Below, one piece after another: positions 8,782 through 17,781 of a stretch of DNA of 64,000 nucleotides. Below the pieces are notes generated by a model that ran no database searches, was not told the origin of the DNA, and was given only the letters and a program-made list of their open reading frames with translations. Where the stretch lies: positions 5,944,001 to 6,008,000 of the forward strand of contig NZ_CP041614.1 of NCBI RefSeq assembly GCF_007197555.1, given 5' to 3'. The position numbers and the translations under genes were made by a program. This DNA comes from Shewanella psychropiezotolerans. GTDB lineage: Bacteria; Pseudomonadota; Gammaproteobacteria; Enterobacterales; Shewanellaceae. Position 1 is the stretch's first letter. Each line of letters starts with the position of its first letter.

Positions 8782-11700
8782 TTAACTAAGCTTTTCAACT
8801 CTCACAGGGATCCCGTGCCGGCAGTTAGCGCCGGTCCAATAATCATTGAGCATACTGGCTCTCTGCTTCCGAGTTGGATCCGATGGGATCATCTGGTTAA
8901 TTGCCACTCCACCAGCACGCTCTTTTAAGCCCGCCAGCTTTTGACCATTGATAATCCTGTCATCGCCACCAAATCCTTGGGTGTGACCAAAACCATGAGA
9001 CACACACACAGCCCCTTTTACCACGCCAAAGTCAGTTTGCAGCAAGCCAATGGCAGGTTTGCCGTTAGCCGTGATCAGCTTGACGCTATCGCCGTCGCTT
9101 AACCCCTGCTCACTGGCAGTATCTTGATTCATATAGATATAGTTAGTCGGGCTTATCTCGGCAATACGCTTATAGGCCACCGCATAGTTAGATCTCACCG
9201 TGGCTTTATAACTTGAAAATAACAGAGGGAACTCTGCTTGAGGCCAGTGACTCTCCCAGGTATCCCCATTCCAGAATCTATGCTCCTGGTAGGTAATAAT
9301 GCCCGGATAATGCTCACCAGAATAAGCATGGCGTAGCTGGGCTACTGCTTCATGATAAATTTGCAGACATTTAGACCCAGCCCCCTTAATGAATTCCCCC
9401 TCGTAGCGTTCATCAGCCACATAATAACCGCCGCGAGATAGCAGCGCCTCGACCTCATTGGCCTCAGTTGTGGTTAATCTTGAAGTAAGCGGCTTCATCG
9501 CATATTCAAGCCCTGCCCACAGCCTGTCTTCTGCGGTAACAATCGGTAAGTTTTCACATTGTGATGCTACGTTGGCTAAATACTTAGCATGCCAGTCCTC
9601 GAAGCAAAGTAGATCGGCTTTACTCCCATCTTCATGACCGATAGCACCTTTACCGAAACCAGGGAGCTGCATATCTAGGGCTATATCGATTAACAGTTGC
9701 TCCATACAAACATGTTGACCACGTTCATTTTTAACGGTTCTAGGAGTAACCAGTGGCGCCGCGGCCACGACGCCTAGCATGTGAGAACCCCACATGCGGT
9801 CGGCTGCATACTCTTCCAACATAGAACGGTCTGGAATAAAGTAATCGGCATAGCGGTTGGTTTCATTCATATGACAATCGATACCGACAATTAACGGTAG
9901 ACGCTTAGGATCGGCAATACTCGCCACCACCTCCTGGCTGATCGATGCCGCACTATAGAGGAAGTTGTTACGCCAGTTGAACAGCACTTTAGCTCGATAT
10001 GGATCGGCGTTGGCATGACTGGTCCACTGCTCCGCCGCGTTCATGGCCGGCAGCACTTCATGCCATGGTGTACTCGCAGGGTATGGGTTTTGCCCCTTAG
10101 CCACCTTCTGTCGATACTCGGTCGAAGACTCATAGGCACCATCACGACAAGCATTGACAATACCCTCTAAATTAACGCCTGTGACGATATTGGCCAGATC
10201 GTAGCGGCCTTCCATGCCACCAATCGGTCCATTACCATAAATTGCGCCACCTTTAGCATCATGGGAACCCACTAAGGTATTTAAGGTTGCCCAGATCCAT
10301 CCCATCACAAATCCATCCGATGAATTCGTTCCACCATTACCCGCAACACAAGCTTTGCGGCCGTAATGGCCAAGATCTTTTGCAACCTGACGCATATCTT
10401 CTATGCTAATTCCAGATTTAGCAGCGTACTCTTTCATACTTGTACGCTGGGACTCTTCTCTAAGCAGATAGAGAGACGAAGCAAGTTTTACCCTGCGACC
10501 AGACTTATCTTTAAATACTTTGCTGACAAAAAGTGACGCCTTATCACCACTTTCAGCCGAGATAAACTCTTGGGTATTAGCCTTGATGATAATGGCTTCA
10601 TCACCACCTAGACCAAAGTCTTTTGCCTTCGCGAAACGACGATACTTAGGGTGCTTAGGATCGACGACGACTAAATGACCCGCATTGGTATAGTTAAGTT
10701 CAGCCGCAGCCTTGGCAGCTTTCTCACTCGCGCCTTCGAGGTGGATTTTATTAAACCAGCCCTCTTCTAACATGGTACGGATAACACCGAAGGAGAACGC
10801 CGCATCTTGGCCAGGTTTAACCGCTAACCACTTAGCATTAGTATCTGCTGCGACTGTCGTTCTGAGCAATGGATCGACACACACATACTTAAACTTTCTA
10901 TCGACGCGGCTATCGGCAAGACCACGGCCAACTAGGTTAAGGCTAGCACCAGATGATCCCGGGCTGGTGCCCATAAACAGACCGTATTCGACATTGTCCC
11001 AGTCGACATCATTGAGCCACTCTTCGAAGCCCGATGCCATACCTAGACTGTATCCCGTCGCCTGAGCGGCACCGCAATAAGCATGTTTAGTCCCTAAATT
11101 ACTGGTACCCCAAGACTGCTGCATAAAGCGCGCATAAAAACTGCCACGTAAGGTATCTTCTGCGCAGTAAGTCGCGAACAGATGATTGGCGGCACTACCA
11201 AACTCAGGAAATCCCGGCTTGACCAGTTTATCGAGCTGACGCAAGCTACGTAGCCCCTCTACATGGCCTTCACCAAACAGATCTCCGCCCTTTAATATTT
11301 CTTCTAACGCTTGTTCATAACTGATGCTGACCCACTTACCTTCACCGCGTTTTCCATCGCGTTTAAGCACTTGAGTCACGCGGCGTTCATCATCGACCGA
11401 ATCGGCACAACTCGCTCCCTTAGCACAGGTAGTAGCACGGTTTTCCAACCCCGCCTCACCCGCCATATCGATATAACTTTGCTTCACACTGGTATCCATC
11501 GGCAGCGGTGAACCTGAGTTATTTTCACAGTATGGGTTTCCACCCACCTTCAAAACCTTGTCACTTTTCTCATCTATACGTACACGCAAACCACAGATGT
11601 TGTAACAGCTAAAGCAGCGGGAATATGCCGTTCTTATTCCAGGCATTTTACTCCATTGACCATCAGCACTCTGTAGACACTCTGGAGGAATTGGGTGACC

Positions 11701-11820
11701 GAAACGGGATACATCTTCGCTGTGCACAGGGTGAATGGGTTGAGTTTTTTCACTACAACTTAGAGTAGCCGCAGCGACAGAAACAACGCCCGCTTGGGTT
11801 AAAAATTTACGTCTATCCAT
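8782..11820 (-). CDS. ttrA: TtrA-like molybdopterin oxidoreductase, catalytic subunit
   Basis: 1,012 residues from the ATG at 11818-11820, which has AGGAG seven bases upstream; a TTG six bases earlier is rejected. An RRKFL twin-arginine signal implies Tat export. Cys69, Cys72, Cys76 and a later CAKG form the [4Fe-4S] site, and Cys249 in AYCG is the likely Mo ligand. The segments GKRGEGKW, GGDLFGEGHVEGLR, NVEYGLFMGTSP and the C-terminal DPTRK...GIPVRVEKL resemble Salmonella tetrathionate reductase TtrA of similar length. Whether the acceptor is tetrathionate or another sulfur or metalloid oxyanion is not shown by sequence. It forms a two-gene operon with the ferredoxin subunit; no ttrC is adjacent. 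Confidence 0.8.
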   Translation of the reverse strand: MDRRKFLTQAGVVSVAAATLSCSEKTQPIHPVHSEDVSRFGHPIPPECLQSADGQWSKMPGIRTAYSRCFSCYNICGLRVRIDEKSDKVLKVGGNPYCENNSGSPLPMDTSVKQSYIDMAGEAGLENRATTCAKGASCADSVDDERRVTQVLKRDGKRGEGKWVSISYEQALEEILKGGDLFGEGHVEGLRSLRQLDKLVKPGFPEFGSAANHLFATYCAEDTLRGSFYARFMQQSWGTSNLGTKHAYCGAAQATGYSLGMASGFEEWLNDVDWDNVEYGLFMGTSPGSSGASLNLVGRGLADSRVDRKFKYVCVDPLLRTTVAADTNAKWLAVKPGQDAAFSFGVIRTMLEEGWFNKIHLEGASEKAAKAAAELNYTNAGHLVVVDPKHPKYRRFAKAKDFGLGGDEAIIIKANTQEFISAESGDKASLFVSKVFKDKSGRRVKLASSLYLLREESQRTSMKEYAAKSGISIEDMRQVAKDLGHYGRKACVAGNGGTNSSDGFVMGWIWATLNTLVGSHDAKGGAIYGNGPIGGMEGRYDLANIVTGVNLEGIVNACRDGAYESSTEYRQKVAKGQNPYPASTPWHEVLPAMNAAEQWTSHANADPYRAKVLFNWRNNFLYSAASISQEVVASIADPKRLPLIVGIDCHMNETNRYADYFIPDRSMLEEYAADRMWGSHMLGVVAAAPLVTPRTVKNERGQHVCMEQLLIDIALDMQLPGFGKGAIGHEDGSKADLLCFEDWHAKYLANVASQCENLPIVTAEDRLWAGLEYAMKPLTSRLTTTEANEVEALLSRGGYYVADERYEGEFIKGAGSKCLQIYHEAVAQLRHAYSGEHYPGIITYQEHRFWNGDTWESHWPQAEFPLLFSSYKATVRSNYAVAYKRIAEISPTNYIYMNQDTASEQGLSDGDSVKLITANGKPAIGLLQTDFGVVKGAVCVSHGFGHTQGFGGDDRIINGQKLAGLKERAGGVAINQMIPSDPTRKQRASMLNDYWTGANCRHGIPVRVEKLS

Positions 11821-11829
11821 TGCCAACTC

Positions 11830-12525
11830 CTAGCGCTGCCATTCGAGAAAATTAAGTGACAAGATCTCTTGATCATCTGCCTGCTCTGGTAAACCGATAT
11901 AAAAAATATTGGGCTGAGTACCTGCTTCAGATAGCATGGCATAAGCCTTATTGTCTCTAAGTAGCCGAGAGATCTTACTCTCAGGATCATTCAGATCTCC
12001 AAATATCCTAGCTTCACCAATACAGGTCTCAACACAGGCAGGCAGTAGGCCTACTGATACGCGGTGAATACAGAAATTACACTTTTCCGGGGGAGACTCT
12101 AAGGTCTCATCTTTGCGCCTAGCCCCATATGGACACGCATCGACACAAAGCTGACAATAGATACACTCGTCATGATCAATGACAACAATGCCATCTTCCT
12201 TGCGCTTATATGTTGCCTCTACCGGACATACATAAACACATGCAGGGTTATCACATTGATTACACTGATTCGGAACGGCCAAAGTTGATATCTGGCCTTG
12301 ATGCTCAATACTCGCTTGATTAACTCGAGTTCTTCCTCGACCAGCATCAGTCTGGTTCTCCATAGCGCAAGAGACGGTACAGGATAAGCACCCAGTACAA
12401 CGACGAACATCAAACACCATAGCCAAACGTTTTCCTGCAGTTTTTGCCTGTAATTGTGCCATCGGCACAATTGATAGCATGGCACCACCAGCAGCCATTT
12501 TTAATATCGAACGTCTATCCAGCAT
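11830..12525 (-). CDS. ttrB: TtrB-like four-cluster ferredoxin subunit
   Basis: 231 residues with an N-terminal twin-arginine leader (DRRSILKMAAGG). Four cysteine groups (CTGCLSCTVSC, CNQCDNPACVYVC, CIYCQLCVDAC, CNFCIHR...CVETC) predict four [4Fe-4S] clusters. Length, leader and the C-terminal NIFYIGL segment resemble TtrB. It would pass electrons to the catalytic subunit, whose ATG is nine bases beyond its TAG. Upstream lies the AT-rich intergenic region shared with a divergent LysR gene. Confidence 0.82.
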   Translation of the reverse strand: MLDRRSILKMAAGGAMLSIVPMAQLQAKTAGKRLAMVFDVRRCTGCLSCTVSCAMENQTDAGRGRTRVNQASIEHQGQISTLAVPNQCNQCDNPACVYVCPVEATYKRKEDGIVVIDHDECIYCQLCVDACPYGARRKDETLESPPEKCNFCIHRVSVGLLPACVETCIGEARIFGDLNDPESKISRLLRDNKAYAMLSEAGTQPNIFYIGLPEQADDQEILSLNFLEWQR

Positions 12526-13052
12526 AATCCACCCTTACACATAAACTATATTTATATAGCCAATATGAATTGACCTTTATTTTAAAATACACAAATAAAA
12601 TTAAATTAATAACTAGAATTGAATTTAAAATATAACAATAAAACAAAGGTCACACTTTTAAAATAAAAAACAAAACTTTGAAATAAAATAGCAGCTAGTA
12701 TTTAAGAATGAGTTTTTCGATAATAAATTAAACGTCATACAATCGAATAAGCAATCAACAAGATTAAAATCGCCCTATATAAAACACAAAGACACACGCA
12801 AAAACAAGAGGTTAATGAAAGTCACAGGGTGACCAATAAGAATAACCACAATAATTAAATTTCTGACATTCAAGCTATTATTGGATTACACACAAATATC
12901 GAATATTGATATTTGCATTTATCGATATTTGATAAGTGAGACCAACATCAAAATAAGAATAATAACCACATTAAAAGTGTGACATATAGCACTGTATTAA
13001 CTCTTACATACATAGATGATACCTGCCAATAACAAATCACTCGATATAGACC
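12526..13052. promoter_or_regulatory. Divergent control region with symmetric repeats
   Basis: 527 very AT-rich bases between ttrB-like and lysR. GTCACACTTTTAA (12649-12661) and its exact complement TTAAAAGTGTGAC (12971-12983) lie 310 bases apart in inverted orientation. GTCAC-AGG-GTGAC (12821-12833) is a third related site. Another group at 12894-12934 holds the near-palindrome AAATATC-GAATATT-GATATTT and a second GATATTTG 16 bases later. TGTGACATATAGCACT (12977-12992) resembles a CRP-type site. These may be LysR or global-regulator operators; binding is inferred. Confidence 0.6.
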
Positions 13053-14018
13053 ATGAATAAAATAGACCAGTTAAATTATAACCAACTAAAAGTGTTTATT
13101 TCAGTATATGAACATGGTCAAAGTCATCAAGCAGCAAATGAATTAGGGATGACAGCATCTGCTGTAAGCCGAACTTTAAAAATATTAAGAGAGATATTTA
13201 AAGATTCACTCTTTATACGTCGTGCCTCCGGATTTGTTGCCACAGAAAAAACTCATCAGATAATTCCAATGGCCAAGGCCCTGGTCGAACAGTACCAACA
13301 AATAGAGGAGCAGCATTCAGTCTTTACTCCTGCCGAGTCAGGGGGCCAATACATCATTCATGCCTATGATGAATTCGTCTACGCGGTGAAGAAGGTAATA
13401 CGTGATGACATACTTTTCGAAGCACCCAATCTTCGTTTCGATGTTCGCGTTCTCACCCATGATTGCAGTATGGAGTTGGCCAATGGTGATATGGATTTCG
13501 TGGTGGTATACGAAGGATTCAATGGTAAAAATCTTAATTATGAAATGTTTGCTGAAACAGACAGCTTATATATATTAGCCAGAAAAGATCATCCATTACT
13601 ATCTCAAACACTGACCTTGGAAGCCATTTCACACTACCCCTGCCTTGAAATAGATAATTATGACGACCTGACTTGCCCGCTGTTAGTCAATCTTTGCCGC
13701 GAACAAAATCTCACCATGGAAGTTGAAGGTTATACCGATAGCCTAGCATCAGCCATGAGACTGCTTAGCGAAAGCAATGCCATAACATTGAGCTGCAATC
13801 AATTCACTCGTCAGTTCGTCAAGATGCTTCCCCAGATCCAATACATCAAATTACCCGATAACCTGGCGCAAAAATGCCGTATCCGCCGCAGAGAAAACCG
13901 AGAAATAGGTAACTATATTCTCTTTGGAAATACCAATAACTCAGCCGCATTTAACTGGGTAAAATCCAAACTAATCTGTGGCTTAGAAAAAGAATGGCGG
14001 CTCGCCAGCGATGAATAA
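13053..14018 (+). CDS. LysR-family transcriptional regulator
   Basis: 321 residues. Residues about 8-67 form a winged HTH of LysR type (YNQLKVFISVYEHGQSHQAA, then ASAVSRTLKILRE), followed by a substrate-binding domain. It is transcribed away from the TtrAB-like pair and toward the second molybdoenzyme operon, 267 bases from that operon's first gene, so it is well placed to control both. The ligand is unknown. The start has only a weak ribosome site. Several cysteines in the effector domain (HDCS, YPCLE, LTCP, LCRE, LSCNQF) are unusually many and could suit redox or sulfur sensing; that is speculation. Confidence 0.88.
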   Translation: MNKIDQLNYNQLKVFISVYEHGQSHQAANELGMTASAVSRTLKILREIFKDSLFIRRASGFVATEKTHQIIPMAKALVEQYQQIEEQHSVFTPAESGGQYIIHAYDEFVYAVKKVIRDDILFEAPNLRFDVRVLTHDCSMELANGDMDFVVVYEGFNGKNLNYEMFAETDSLYILARKDHPLLSQTLTLEAISHYPCLEIDNYDDLTCPLLVNLCREQNLTMEVEGYTDSLASAMRLLSESNAITLSCNQFTRQFVKMLPQIQYIKLPDNLAQKCRIRRRENREIGNYILFGNTNNSAAFNWVKSKLICGLEKEWRLASDE

Positions 14019-14285
14019 ATTACATTTTCACCGGCTCATGGATGACTTAGTCCCTGCAACCGTCTAGTCACTTACAGCCAATTGAACCAATAGGAGCATG
14101 TCCAACAAACATGTAAATCAGTGCCAAAGAGTGAGCTAAATAATAAAGAGTGTGAGCAGAAAAGCATGTAACGGCACCATCAAGCTACGCCTGAAGCCTG
14201 AGCCGTACATAGCCACAAGGTTAAGTATCTAACTTTGCAAATAAAAATTAAGTAGTGAACAAAACTACCAAGATGGGGAATACAT

Positions 14286-16502
14286 ATGAAGATTAACAGA
14301 CGCGCATTCCTGCAGGGGGTTGGAGCCAGCTCCATTGTCAGCTCTCTGTCAGGCTTGATGCCCGGCATTGCCAGTGCTACGGAACAACGTGGCGGCGCGC
14401 CAGACAAGTTACTCAAGCGCGAAGGTGAGATCAAATATCACACTTGCCAACGTAACTGTGCTGACCGCTGTTTGCTGAAGTTTACCGTGCAAAATGGTCG
14501 TATGACCTATGTTGAAGGTGCTTCAGAGATGAAGAAGATGGGCACCTCACCTTGCGTTAAGGGTCATGCCTATGTGCAGTACACTTACGCTGCCGATCGT
14601 ATCTTACATCCGATGGAACGTGCGGGTGAAAAAGGCGAAGGTAAGTGGCGTCGTATTTCATGGGATGAAGCCTATGCAAAAATCAGCACGCGCCTGAAGA
14701 CTATCATTAAAGAGCACGGTGCGGATTCGATTCTGCCATACAGCTATTCGGGCCACGAAGGAGTTATCGGTAAGTACGGCGGACCTAGCCGTTTCTTCAA
14801 CGCCGTAGGAGCACGTAAGCTAGACCGTAAGGTGTGCGTATTCGCCGCCTATGAAGGCCTTAAATCTGTGACCGGCACTTATCAAGGTCCAGATCCATAC
14901 GACAATATCTATACCAATTGTTATATCTCTTGGGGTCAGAACGAGACGGCAACCAACGTTCACGGCATCAAGTTCATCAACCAGGCACGCGATAAGGGTG
15001 CCAAGCTATTGGTAGTGAACCCAATACGCACACCTATCGCGTCCCAAGCCGATATCTGGCTACAGCCAAAACCAAGTACCGATACCCATCTCGCTGCCGG
15101 TATCATGAAGTATCTGATCGAGAACAACTTAGCCGATATTAAGTTTATCAAAGCCAACACCCTTGGTTACCAGGACCTGCTAAAACGTCTAGACGAAATG
15201 AGCTACGACGAAATTGAGAAGGTCACAGGCATACCAAGAGAGAAGATGTTCAAGTTCGCCAAGGTCTACGGTGAATCTGAACTATCTGTATTACGACTGG
15301 GCTATGGCATGCAGCGCAACTACAACGGCGCCCGTATGTCTCGTGCCATCGCTATGATGCACGCCGTTGCGGGTCAATTCGGTAAAATTGGTAACGGTTT
15401 CGTTTACGATAACACCCAAGCCGATGACAGCCTGAACTACTCTAAGGGTCGTGCGGATCACATTCACCCGAACCCGGATACCGTGGGTCACGTCAACATG
15501 ACGGAGATCGCCAAGGCCATTCACCCGACTAACCCGACAGCCTATGGCAAGCCAATCAAGCCAATCAAGGCGGTGATTAACTACAACGGTAATTTCGTAT
15601 CTGTTGCCCCAGATTCAAATGCCTGTCGCCTTGGTGCGATGCGTGATGACCTATTCTTAGTCGTTCATGATTTCTTGATGACAGATACCGCCGAGTTAGC
15701 AGATATTATCGTGCCATCGACCACACAGTTCGAGTTCCCGGATATGGGTACCGATTACAACTGTTACCACATGCAAACGTCTGAAAAAGTGATCGAACCT
15801 CTGGGTGAATCCAAAGATAACTGGATCTTCTTCAAAGAGTTAGCCGCCCATATGGGACTGGATCATCACCCCGAGCTGCGGGTCGATTATGAACAGATCC
15901 TGCGTGACTTCTTAGACACAGATGAACCAGCATTTAGACACAACAACATCACCTACGAGCAGATCATCAAAGAGAAATTTGTCACGGTTTACGATCAACG
16001 TCCTTACTTCGGTGACGGCAAGTATAAGACTGACAGTGGCAAGATTGAATTCCATTCTCAGATGATGAAGGACGCGGGCTACCACCCGGTGATCGACTTT
16101 GGTCTGCCTGAAGATGAGATGACCCCTGAAGAGAGAAACTTACCATTCCGCATGTTATCTCCGGCGATCCCTCAACGTGCCAACAGCGCCTTCTATAACG
16201 TGAAGTACATTCGTAACTTCCCGGCGTATTTTGCCAAGGTTAATACCGAAGATGCCAAAGAGCTTGGGATTAACAATAACGACCGAGTCAGACTCAGCAA
16301 CCACAGAGGCGAAGCTTTCTTCATCGCCCAGGTTTCAAGTCAGGTTGGCCGCGGCACCGTAATGGCACCGAAGAACAACTGGCGCCGCATGGATCCACAG
16401 GGCAAGGCCAGCTGTACCAACAACCTCACCACCGACAAATTGACCGATATGGGCGGCTGCTCTGCCTACCATTCGACTAATGTCGCGCTAGAAAAAGCCT
16501 AA
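14286..16502 (+). CDS. DMSO-reductase-superfamily molybdoenzyme, catalytic subunit
   Basis: 738 residues, Tat signal NRRAFLQG with cleavage near ASA (residue 31). Cysteines in HTCQRNCADRC and SPCVKG give a Cx3Cx3C...C [4Fe-4S] site like DmsA. Aligning by eye with E. coli DmsA (DYSSAQIAEGL against KVCVFAAYEGL) places Cys184 where DmsA has its Mo-ligand Ser, suggesting Cys ligation as in polysulfide-, thiosulfate- or nitrate-type enzymes. Domain order (FeS, central MGD domains, C-terminal MGD domain near 640-735) is standard. GGGG lies eight bases before the ATG. Substrate is not identifiable. It heads an operon with a ferredoxin, chaperone and cytochrome b. Confidence 0.85.
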   Translation: MKINRRAFLQGVGASSIVSSLSGLMPGIASATEQRGGAPDKLLKREGEIKYHTCQRNCADRCLLKFTVQNGRMTYVEGASEMKKMGTSPCVKGHAYVQYTYAADRILHPMERAGEKGEGKWRRISWDEAYAKISTRLKTIIKEHGADSILPYSYSGHEGVIGKYGGPSRFFNAVGARKLDRKVCVFAAYEGLKSVTGTYQGPDPYDNIYTNCYISWGQNETATNVHGIKFINQARDKGAKLLVVNPIRTPIASQADIWLQPKPSTDTHLAAGIMKYLIENNLADIKFIKANTLGYQDLLKRLDEMSYDEIEKVTGIPREKMFKFAKVYGESELSVLRLGYGMQRNYNGARMSRAIAMMHAVAGQFGKIGNGFVYDNTQADDSLNYSKGRADHIHPNPDTVGHVNMTEIAKAIHPTNPTAYGKPIKPIKAVINYNGNFVSVAPDSNACRLGAMRDDLFLVVHDFLMTDTAELADIIVPSTTQFEFPDMGTDYNCYHMQTSEKVIEPLGESKDNWIFFKELAAHMGLDHHPELRVDYEQILRDFLDTDEPAFRHNNITYEQIIKEKFVTVYDQRPYFGDGKYKTDSGKIEFHSQMMKDAGYHPVIDFGLPEDEMTPEERNLPFRMLSPAIPQRANSAFYNVKYIRNFPAYFAKVNTEDAKELGINNNDRVRLSNHRGEAFFIAQVSSQVGRGTVMAPKNNWRRMDPQGKASCTNNLTTDKLTDMGGCSAYHSTNVALEKA

Positions 16503-16512
16503 GGAGTAAAAG

Positions 16513-17058
16513 ATGTCTATTAATCAGAAAGTGGGCTTTGTCTTCAGACAAGAAAACTGTGTCGGTTGTGGTGCCTGTACTGTCGCCTGTCAAATTCACA
16601 ACGAGCTGCCTGAAAACCACAGATTCCGTAAAGTCGATCGCTATGAAGTCGAGCGCGAAGATGGCGCGATTGATGTGTGGTTATCTCATTCTTGTATGCA
16701 CTGTGAAAACCCAGCCTGCCTCATTGTCTGCCCAGCTAAAGCCTACCATATCAGAGACGATGGCATAGTCGTGCTAGATAGAGAAAAGTGCACAGGTTGT
16801 GGCCTGTGTGCCAGCGCATGCCCCTACTCGGCAGTCAGTATTCGCGAAGATGATGGCAAGGCCGATAAGTGCAACATGTGTGTCGAACTGCTAGATCGCG
16901 GCATGAAACCAGCCTGTGTTACCGGCTGTCCGGTGCAATGCATAGAAGTCGGCAATATCAATGAAGTGTTGAAAAAGCCTTCGGCAAGTAAAGAAGGCAT
17001 TGGCTACGGCGACTGCATTACGAAACCTAACATGGTGATCATTAAGGAACGTGCATGA
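16513..17058 (+). CDS. DmsB-like four-cluster ferredoxin subunit
   Basis: 181 residues, no signal peptide. Four cysteine groups (CVGCGACTVAC, CMHCENPACLIVC, CTGCGLCASAC, CNMCVELL...CVTGC) predict four [4Fe-4S] clusters. Proteins like this are usually carried through the Tat system bound to the catalytic subunit. The gene begins 10 bases after the catalytic gene with GGAG in the gap, and its TGA overlaps the next gene's ATG. Confidence 0.88.
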   Translation: MSINQKVGFVFRQENCVGCGACTVACQIHNELPENHRFRKVDRYEVEREDGAIDVWLSHSCMHCENPACLIVCPAKAYHIRDDGIVVLDREKCTGCGLCASACPYSAVSIREDDGKADKCNMCVELLDRGMKPACVTGCPVQCIEVGNINEVLKKPSASKEGIGYGDCITKPNMVIIKERA

Positions 17059-17672
17059 TGAAAGCTGAATATGGCTCAACCACAACGGCATACTTCGCTT
17101 ACAAATCGATGATTTTCAATCCTTCGGGAACAGAGGCATTGAAAGGCCTCATCGACTACTTAAGTGCAAACAGACCCAAAAGTCCTCTAATCATCGAAGC
17201 TAGAAAATTTGTCGAAGATCCTGCGGAGCTTGAGTTTGATTTTAATCGCATGTGTATTGGGCCATATAAGCTACTGGTAGCACCTTATGAAGGAGTACAT
17301 ATCAGTGGTAATCATGTCATGAATACTGATGAAACCGTCAGGGTTGCCGAGTTTTATCAAGAGATAGGGCTGGTTATCGACGATCAGTTTAATGAACCTG
17401 CCGACTTTATCGGTAATGAACTTGAGTTTCTCTACTGTGTTCACGCCTTAGCCTGGGAACAAAAACAGGCAAGTAATCTTGATGCATCCATAGAACTCAA
17501 GCAATTAGCTAATGAGTTTATCACCAAGCATCTAGGCAATTGGATCGCTCCCTTCTGTGAAGGAATACGCCAACATGCCTTTCACAATTTTTGGCGTGAG
17601 TTCGCTATAGAACTTCATCATTTCATCATCAATCAGATGAATGATGATGTTAACAGCCCCGAGCCCTGTTAA
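17055..17672 (+). CDS. TorD/DmsD-family molybdoenzyme maturation chaperone
   Basis: 205 residues, all-helical and cytosolic. The motif EPADFIGNELEFL near residue 115 corresponds to the conserved ExPDH-type motif of TorD/DmsD chaperones, and the C-terminal segment HAFHNFWREFA is typical. It would bind the Tat signal of the catalytic subunit during cofactor loading. The start overlaps the ferredoxin stop; a second ATG lies immediately after the first and either may be used. Confidence 0.82.
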   Translation: MMKAEYGSTTTAYFAYKSMIFNPSGTEALKGLIDYLSANRPKSPLIIEARKFVEDPAELEFDFNRMCIGPYKLLVAPYEGVHISGNHVMNTDETVRVAEFYQEIGLVIDDQFNEPADFIGNELEFLYCVHALAWEQKQASNLDASIELKQLANEFITKHLGNWIAPFCEGIRQHAFHNFWREFAIELHHFIINQMNDDVNSPEPC

Positions 17673-17781
17673 CTCATCGCTACCGAGTAAAACGGCATTA
17701 TCCACATATAGCCGAATTCAACATGCTTCGGGTATACCGGGTAGCGTCATCTAAGCGACACGAGTCGCAAAGGAGTTATTA

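Noticed and set aside
12526..13052. CRISPR-like array
   Set aside because: Repeats are few, short and inverted rather than direct and evenly spaced; they look like operators.
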